In this document: positions 7,610 to 10,182 of the stretch, piece after piece | How positions within the stretch are numbered: the first letter of the stretch is position 1 | Layout: every line of letters starts with the position of its first letter | Assembly: GCA_944381335.1 (NCBI GenBank) | Contig: CALWKT010000003.1 | Span: forward strand, 1 to 10,182 | Reading direction: 5' to 3' | From: an uncultured Christensenellaceae bacterium | GTDB taxonomy: Bacteria; Bacillota_A; Clostridia; Christensenellales; UBA3700 | Length of the DNA stretch: 10,182 nucleotides | Notes under the pieces: generated by a model | Database searches by the model: none | What the model was told of the DNA's origin: nothing | The model's input: the letters and a program-made list of their open reading frames with translations, nothing else | Translations under genes and position numbers: made by a program

Positions 7610-8115
7610 GAACGTAACTCCTGTATCAGTTGTTTAACGTCGTCCACGCTGAATATTTCTTTGCCGAGTAAAGGTATGTCTTCTTCGGTGAAATGAAGAT
7701 AGTTAGAACCTGAAGACGAGAAGATGACGACCATGTTTTTGCCGCCCGACGTTGAAGCCAGCGACGTCAGCTTTTCGGCAATTTTTTCCCGGCACCATGA
7801 AAAATCAAGTTCCTGAGAGCCTGCGCAACGTTCGTCGTAATAGACGAAGCAGTGCTCGTAAACATATCTGTTAAGATACAGATAGTCTGACGTAGCCTCC
7901 GGGTCTTCGAGTTTTATGAAATAAAAGAATTTGATTTTGGGTTTGTTTTCCATCTCTTCTTTGACGGATTCGAGCGCAAAAGTGAACGCGATCGCAACGA
8001 AACAGAGAACCATGCATACTGCGATGATCTTCACGTTTACCTGAAAAAATCTGTTTCTGACCCCGGGAACGCGGTAACGCATTTCTTCAAGGTCCGTTCT
8101 TCTTCCGTGTTTCAT
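7606..8115 (-). CDS. Single-pass membrane protein, first gene of the STAND operon
   Basis: A 169-residue protein I do not recognise. The N-terminal 29 residues are strongly basic (K-H-G-R-R, R-Y-R, R-N-R). A hydrophobic helix follows at about 29-48. By the positive-inside rule the remaining 120 residues would face outwards. That part has three Cys (89, 97, 108), an aromatic-rich strand region (F-F-Y-F, C-F-V-Y-Y) and an M-V-V-I-F-S-S-S-G-S strand-turn near 128-137, which together suggest a small alpha/beta domain. The ATG at 8115 has AAGGGAG seven bases upstream. The gene ends in an ATGA overlap with the ATPase gene, so the two are probably made in fixed ratio. It may be a partner or sensor of the ATPase; this is inferred from position only. 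Confidence 0.75.
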   Translation of the reverse strand: MKHGRRTDLEEMRYRVPGVRNRFFQVNVKIIAVCMVLCFVAIAFTFALESVKEEMENKPKIKFFYFIKLEDPEATSDYLYLNRYVYEHCFVYYDERCAGSQELDFSWCREKIAEKLTSLASTSGGKNMVVIFSSSGSNYLHFTEEDIPLLGKEIFSVDDVKQLIQELRS

Positions 8116-8135
8116 GTAAAAACTCCCTTAAAATC

Positions 8136-8164
8136 AATATAATCCATTATTTTTAAAAATGCAA
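8136..8164 (-). promoter_or_regulatory. Promoter of the STAND operon
   Basis: On the minus strand, TTGCAT (8164-8159), a 17-base spacer and TATATT (8141-8136) resemble a sigma-A promoter. Transcription would start near 8129, giving a leader of about 14 bases that consists mostly of the AAGGGAG ribosome site. Four of six -35 bases and five of six -10 bases match. Confidence 0.5.
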
Positions 8165-8198
8165 GATATTTTTGCTCTCCCGCCGGTAAACGTAAGAC

Positions 8199-8407
8199 AA
8201 TCGGACCGGAATAATACGAACAAGATTTAAAGCGGCAAATTTCCGTCCCGGTGTGACCGGGAGCAATAGTCGGCTATCGCGAGTTGATGTTTGTTACGGT
8301 CAAAGAAGCTTATAACAGTTACAGGTGCATTGTAAAGCTTTGCATTATGTAGTCAGATACAAGAAACGCGGCTTGAAATCTTGTTCTTATTATTGTCCGG
8401 TATGATT
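8199..8407. repeat. Long imperfect inverted repeat element in the divergent intergenic region
   Basis: The arm 8199-8236 pairs with 8368-8407 over 33 base pairs: an 11-bp perfect block (8218-8228 with 8376-8386), 7 bp (8210-8216 with 8388-8394), 5 bp (8205-8209 with 8397-8401 after a 2-base bulge), and shorter blocks at both ends. The 131 bases between the arms include a 6-bp hairpin CCCGGT-GTG-ACCGGG (8247-8261) and a 4-bp hairpin ATAG-TCGG-CTAT (8266-8277). No coding potential is visible. It lies outside both flanking transcripts as predicted from their promoters. It could be a MITE-like remnant or an independent structured RNA. No target-site duplication was found. Confidence 0.6.
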
Positions 8408-8473
8408 CCGGCGCGGCATGACTGAACGCGTTGAGAGCGTAATACTTTTACGGGAAAGTTAAAAACATCGCTA

Positions 8474-8502
8474 TTGACACAAACTTTGTCGTAAATTATA
8501 AT
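8474..8502 (+). promoter_or_regulatory. Exact-consensus sigma-A promoter
   Basis: TTGACA (8474-8479), a 17-base spacer and TATAAT (8497-8502) match the vegetative consensus at every position. Transcription would start near 8509, giving a leader of about 64 bases before the ATG at 8573. Confidence 0.85.
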
Positions 8503-8572
8503 AAAATATAAAGAGAGGCGTGTTTTGCTCTGAGGCGGACGCGTTGATAAAATTATTTTTGGAGGGAAGATC

Positions 8573-9007
8573 ATGAAAGAGGGTTGGACTAAAAGATGGA
8601 AGATATTGCTCATATGGGCGAGCGGCTATCTCAGCTTTATAGCTTTTGCGATCGTCGGCGGATATGCGATCGTCAAGTCCGAAGACAAGGAACTCAAGGA
8701 CGCCGCGAAAAAGGTGTTTATCGTCACGCTCATATTTACGGCGATCTCCATGTTCTTTACTCTGTACAGCGGCATCGGCGGTCTGTCGGACAACTACTAT
8801 TCGTCCGGAGCATACACTGCGTACAGCGTGTTGCAACTGATCACAAACATTGCGAAGATCGTGGTTTACGTCGTTTTCGCCGCGCTTTCGTTTTTCAATG
8901 TCAAGCTTGTGGCGGCAAACCAGGGAACCGGGCAGGATGACGTAAAGGAAGAAAGCAAAGAAGAGAAGGTTGAAGAAAATACTTCTGAGAAAGGAACAAC
9001 GATCTGA
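8573..9007 (+). CDS. Small three-helix membrane protein with charged C-terminal tail
   Basis: A 144-residue protein with three hydrophobic segments at about 11-33, 47-66 and 85-110. A highly charged Glu/Lys-rich tail (about 118-144) follows and is probably disordered. The basic start (M-K-E-G-W-T-K-R-W-K) suggests the N-terminus is inside, which puts the tail outside with three helices. The lysines between helices 1 and 2 do not settle this. I recognise no family; it loosely resembles small uncharacterised membrane proteins common in Firmicutes. GGAGGG sits just upstream of the ATG, and the gene stands alone behind a consensus promoter and ahead of a strong terminator, so it should be a well-expressed single-gene unit. 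No catalytic motif is seen. Confidence 0.8.
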   Translation: MKEGWTKRWKILLIWASGYLSFIAFAIVGGYAIVKSEDKELKDAAKKVFIVTLIFTAISMFFTLYSGIGGLSDNYYSSGAYTAYSVLQLITNIAKIVVYVVFAALSFFNVKLVAANQGTGQDDVKEESKEEKVEENTSEKGTTI

Positions 9008-9015
9008 CGGCGGCG

Positions 9016-9032
9016 CGGACGGTTTTCGTCCG
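9016..9032 (+). other. Short hairpin after the small membrane protein gene
   Basis: CGGACG (9016-9021) pairs perfectly with CGTCCG (9027-9032) across a GTTTT loop. No T run follows, so it is not a terminator by itself. It could protect the 3' end or pause the polymerase. Confidence 0.35.
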
Positions 9033-9093
9033 GCAGTATGCGAATCAGACGCTGCGGCATTGTCCGGAAGCGGCACCGTATCACGACGCGCGG

Positions 9094-9120
9094 AAACAGA
9101 CGGAAAAGCCGTCTGTTTTT
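9094..9120 (+). terminator. Strong Rho-independent terminator
   Basis: A perfect 10-bp stem AAACAGACGG/CCGTCTGTTT (9094-9103 with 9109-9118) with a 5-base loop runs into TTTTT and then GTTT. It ends the 8573-9007 transcript, 87 bases after its stop codon. It faces the end of the minus-strand nuclease-like gene and could weakly act in that direction too. Confidence 0.85.
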
Positions 9121-9148
9121 GTTTGCCGTTGTCGGCGAAGAAAGGGGG

Positions 9149-10012
9149 TCAGCGTTTCTGAGAGACGTCCCTGGCTTCGCTGACCGTGTCGCAAGTAAGC
9201 AGAGTATCCAGCATCGCTCTGACTCTGCCGTTGGGATAGATATTGCCCGTTTTTACTGTTTTTGTCGGTACGATTGCCGGACCCAGCTGAAAAACGAAAT
9301 GATCGGCGTCGCGTTCGAAGTCCGGCATTTCGTCGATCACCCGGTGCAGATTGCGTTCTATCGTATAGCTTTCTATATGGTGGATGGACTGCAAGCGTCC
9401 TTCGAAACGGAAAGCGATATAATTCGGCGGCTCCTTAGGCCAACCGTTTCCGACGGGGCAGAAATATTTGTTCAGTTTGTTTACGATGTCGATATAGGAC
9501 AAAAGGCATCCTTCCGGGTGATTTTTGCTGAGAGACACCACATAAACCCAGTTCGAGTCCTTATTCTGCATGGTCATGATTCCTTCTAAATAAACACAGA
9601 GTTCGTTTAACAGATTTTTTTGTTTGTGATTGGATTTTAGGTAAGAAGATTTTGCCAGTTTATAGATTTCCTTGTATGAAAGATGAGAGAGCGCGACTCC
9701 GTTTATTTCGTTGCAGTCGGCGTATGTTTTGTATGTCCTGACGTATTCTTCCGAGCACTCCGACAGAGTGACGATATTTTTCCTCGGATAAGTCGTTTTG
9801 GTGAAGCAGTCTTTGAGAGAATACTGTTCGAGTTGCGCTTTGCAGGGTACGATCCAGCCGCGTTTTGCTTCTATCACGATATGAAATTCTTTGTGGTCGG
9901 TGATTTCGATATCGGTTATGCCGTGATCGCTTTCATGCTGCTGATTGTATACCAGACCAGAATAATACGAACCAGCCCTGAGGCGCGCCTTTTGTGTGTT
10001 TTTTAACGATTC
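9149..10012 (-). pseudogene. 5'-truncated PD-(D/E)XK nuclease-like gene
   Basis: The open frame runs 287 codons from just after a TGA at 10015-10013. Numbered from that point, it reads A-R-L-R-A-G-S-Y-Y-S-G-L-V-Y at 9-22, G-I-T-D-I-E at 31-36 and I-V-I-E-A-K-R-G-W at 45-53. Asp34 followed by Glu48-Ala-Lys50 fits the PD-(D/E)XK nuclease core. Later conserved-looking blocks are L-S-E-C-S-E-E-Y, N-G-W-P-K-E-P-P-N-Y-I-A-F-R and T-G-N-I-Y-P-N-G-R-V near the end. The region before the GTG at 9877 (codon 46) has no ATG, GTG or TTG. Starting at that GTG would remove Asp34, and the GTG has no ribosome site. From memory, related proteins have some tens of residues more at the N-terminus; neither other frame upstream supplies them. 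I therefore call it truncated. A non-standard start or a sequencing error remains possible. Its likely role was DNA cleavage in a restriction or defence setting. Confidence 0.55.
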
Positions 10013-10021
10013 TCACTTGAA

Positions 10022-10035
10022 AATATTATAATATT
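10022..10035. repeat. Perfect AT-rich palindrome
   Basis: AATATTATAATATT is a 14-base perfect palindrome just upstream of the point where the nuclease-like frame opens. It includes TATAAT on both strands, so it may be a promoter element or an insertion-element end. No convincing -35 was found on either strand. Confidence 0.4.
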
Positions 10036-10127
10036 ATCTGCGTTCGCCTCGCAAAAACACTCACTAAAATTCATCGCCTGAGGGTGCCATGCAGTTTCAA
10101 GCAGTCAAATTTTTGTTGATACAAGGC

Positions 10128-10167
10128 AAATGCCGCAGGTAATATTAGACATATTATCAAGGCATTT
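10128..10167. repeat. Nested hairpin at the right edge
   Basis: AAATGCC (10128-10134) pairs with GGCATTT (10161-10167). Inside it, TAATAT (10140-10145) pairs with ATATTA (10151-10156) around a TAGAC loop. The same stretch also holds two copies of CAAGGCA-N5-CGCAG (10122-10138 and 10158-10174) exactly 36 bases apart. It may be the edge of a repeat element that continues outside the window. Confidence 0.4.
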
Positions 10168-10182
10168 AACGCAGCAGCTACG

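Noticed and set aside
6914..7696. A 260-codon plus-strand frame across the DUF4062/NTPase gene
   Set aside because: It is entirely opposite a gene with recognisable motifs, its product has no recognisable domain, and no promoter or ribosome site supports it.
8116..8572. tRNA or known riboswitch in the intergenic region
   Set aside because: No cloverleaf, T-loop motif or recognised riboswitch core could be found on either strand; only the long inverted repeat and small hairpins stand out.
9038..9589. A 183-codon plus-strand frame over the 9094-9120 terminator and the nuclease-like gene
   Set aside because: It runs through a strong terminator and opposite conserved minus-strand coding sequence, and it has no ribosome site.
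10003..10074. A 23-codon minus-strand frame starting with ATG just upstream of the nuclease-like frame
   Set aside because: It has no ribosome site and no similarity I recognise. It is a candidate for a lost N-terminus in another frame, but its sequence does not resemble one.
10122..10174. Possible start of a CRISPR array (36-base period)
   Set aside because: Only two copies, of 12 matching bases in 17, are present. CRISPR repeats would be nearly identical and longer.

Overview
The window looks like chromosome from an endospore-forming (or ancestrally spore-forming) member of the Clostridia. The left end carries the conserved block veg - SipL-like spore coat gene - ispE. The order yabG-veg-sspF-ispE is known from Bacillus, and the veg/sipL/ispE version from clostridia. 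GC is moderate, AUA and AGG codons are frequent, and promoters fit a sigma-A type. No species can be named from the sequence alone.

Layout. 48-2699 (+) is the housekeeping and sporulation block: veg with its own terminator, then a SPOCS/LysM coat protein behind a sigma-E-like promoter, then ispE. IspE appears to have a private promoter inside the end of the coat gene, placed so that its mRNA would begin at the A of the ATG (leaderless). Terminators of both directions lie at 2719-2822, where ispE converges with the next unit. 2824-8115 (-) is a tightly coupled three-gene operon, transcribed from about 8130 leftwards: a 169-aa single-pass membrane protein, a 1260-aa DUF4062-STAND ATPase with a helical-repeat region and about six C-terminal membrane helices, and a 336-aa membrane-anchored GLUG/beta-helix-like protein. 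Neighbouring genes overlap by 4 and 8 bases. 8116-8572 is non-coding. It holds a long imperfect inverted repeat (arms 8199-8236 and 8368-8407) and, at 8474-8502, an exact consensus promoter for a 144-aa three-helix membrane protein (8573-9007, +) that ends in a strong terminator (9094-9120). 9149-10012 (-) is a PD-(D/E)XK nuclease-like gene with no usable start codon upstream of its catalytic Asp; I read it as 5'-truncated. The last about 165 bases are non-coding and contain palindromes and a nested hairpin.

How the genes may work together. The left block is ordinary core biology. The right 7.4 kb looks accessory. Its centrepiece is the operon in which a cytoplasmic DUF4062-NTPase switch is tied to the membrane and co-translated with two proteins predicted to expose most of their mass outside the cell. 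This suggests a membrane-bound sensing or conflict (possibly anti-phage) module, but function is inferred from architecture only.
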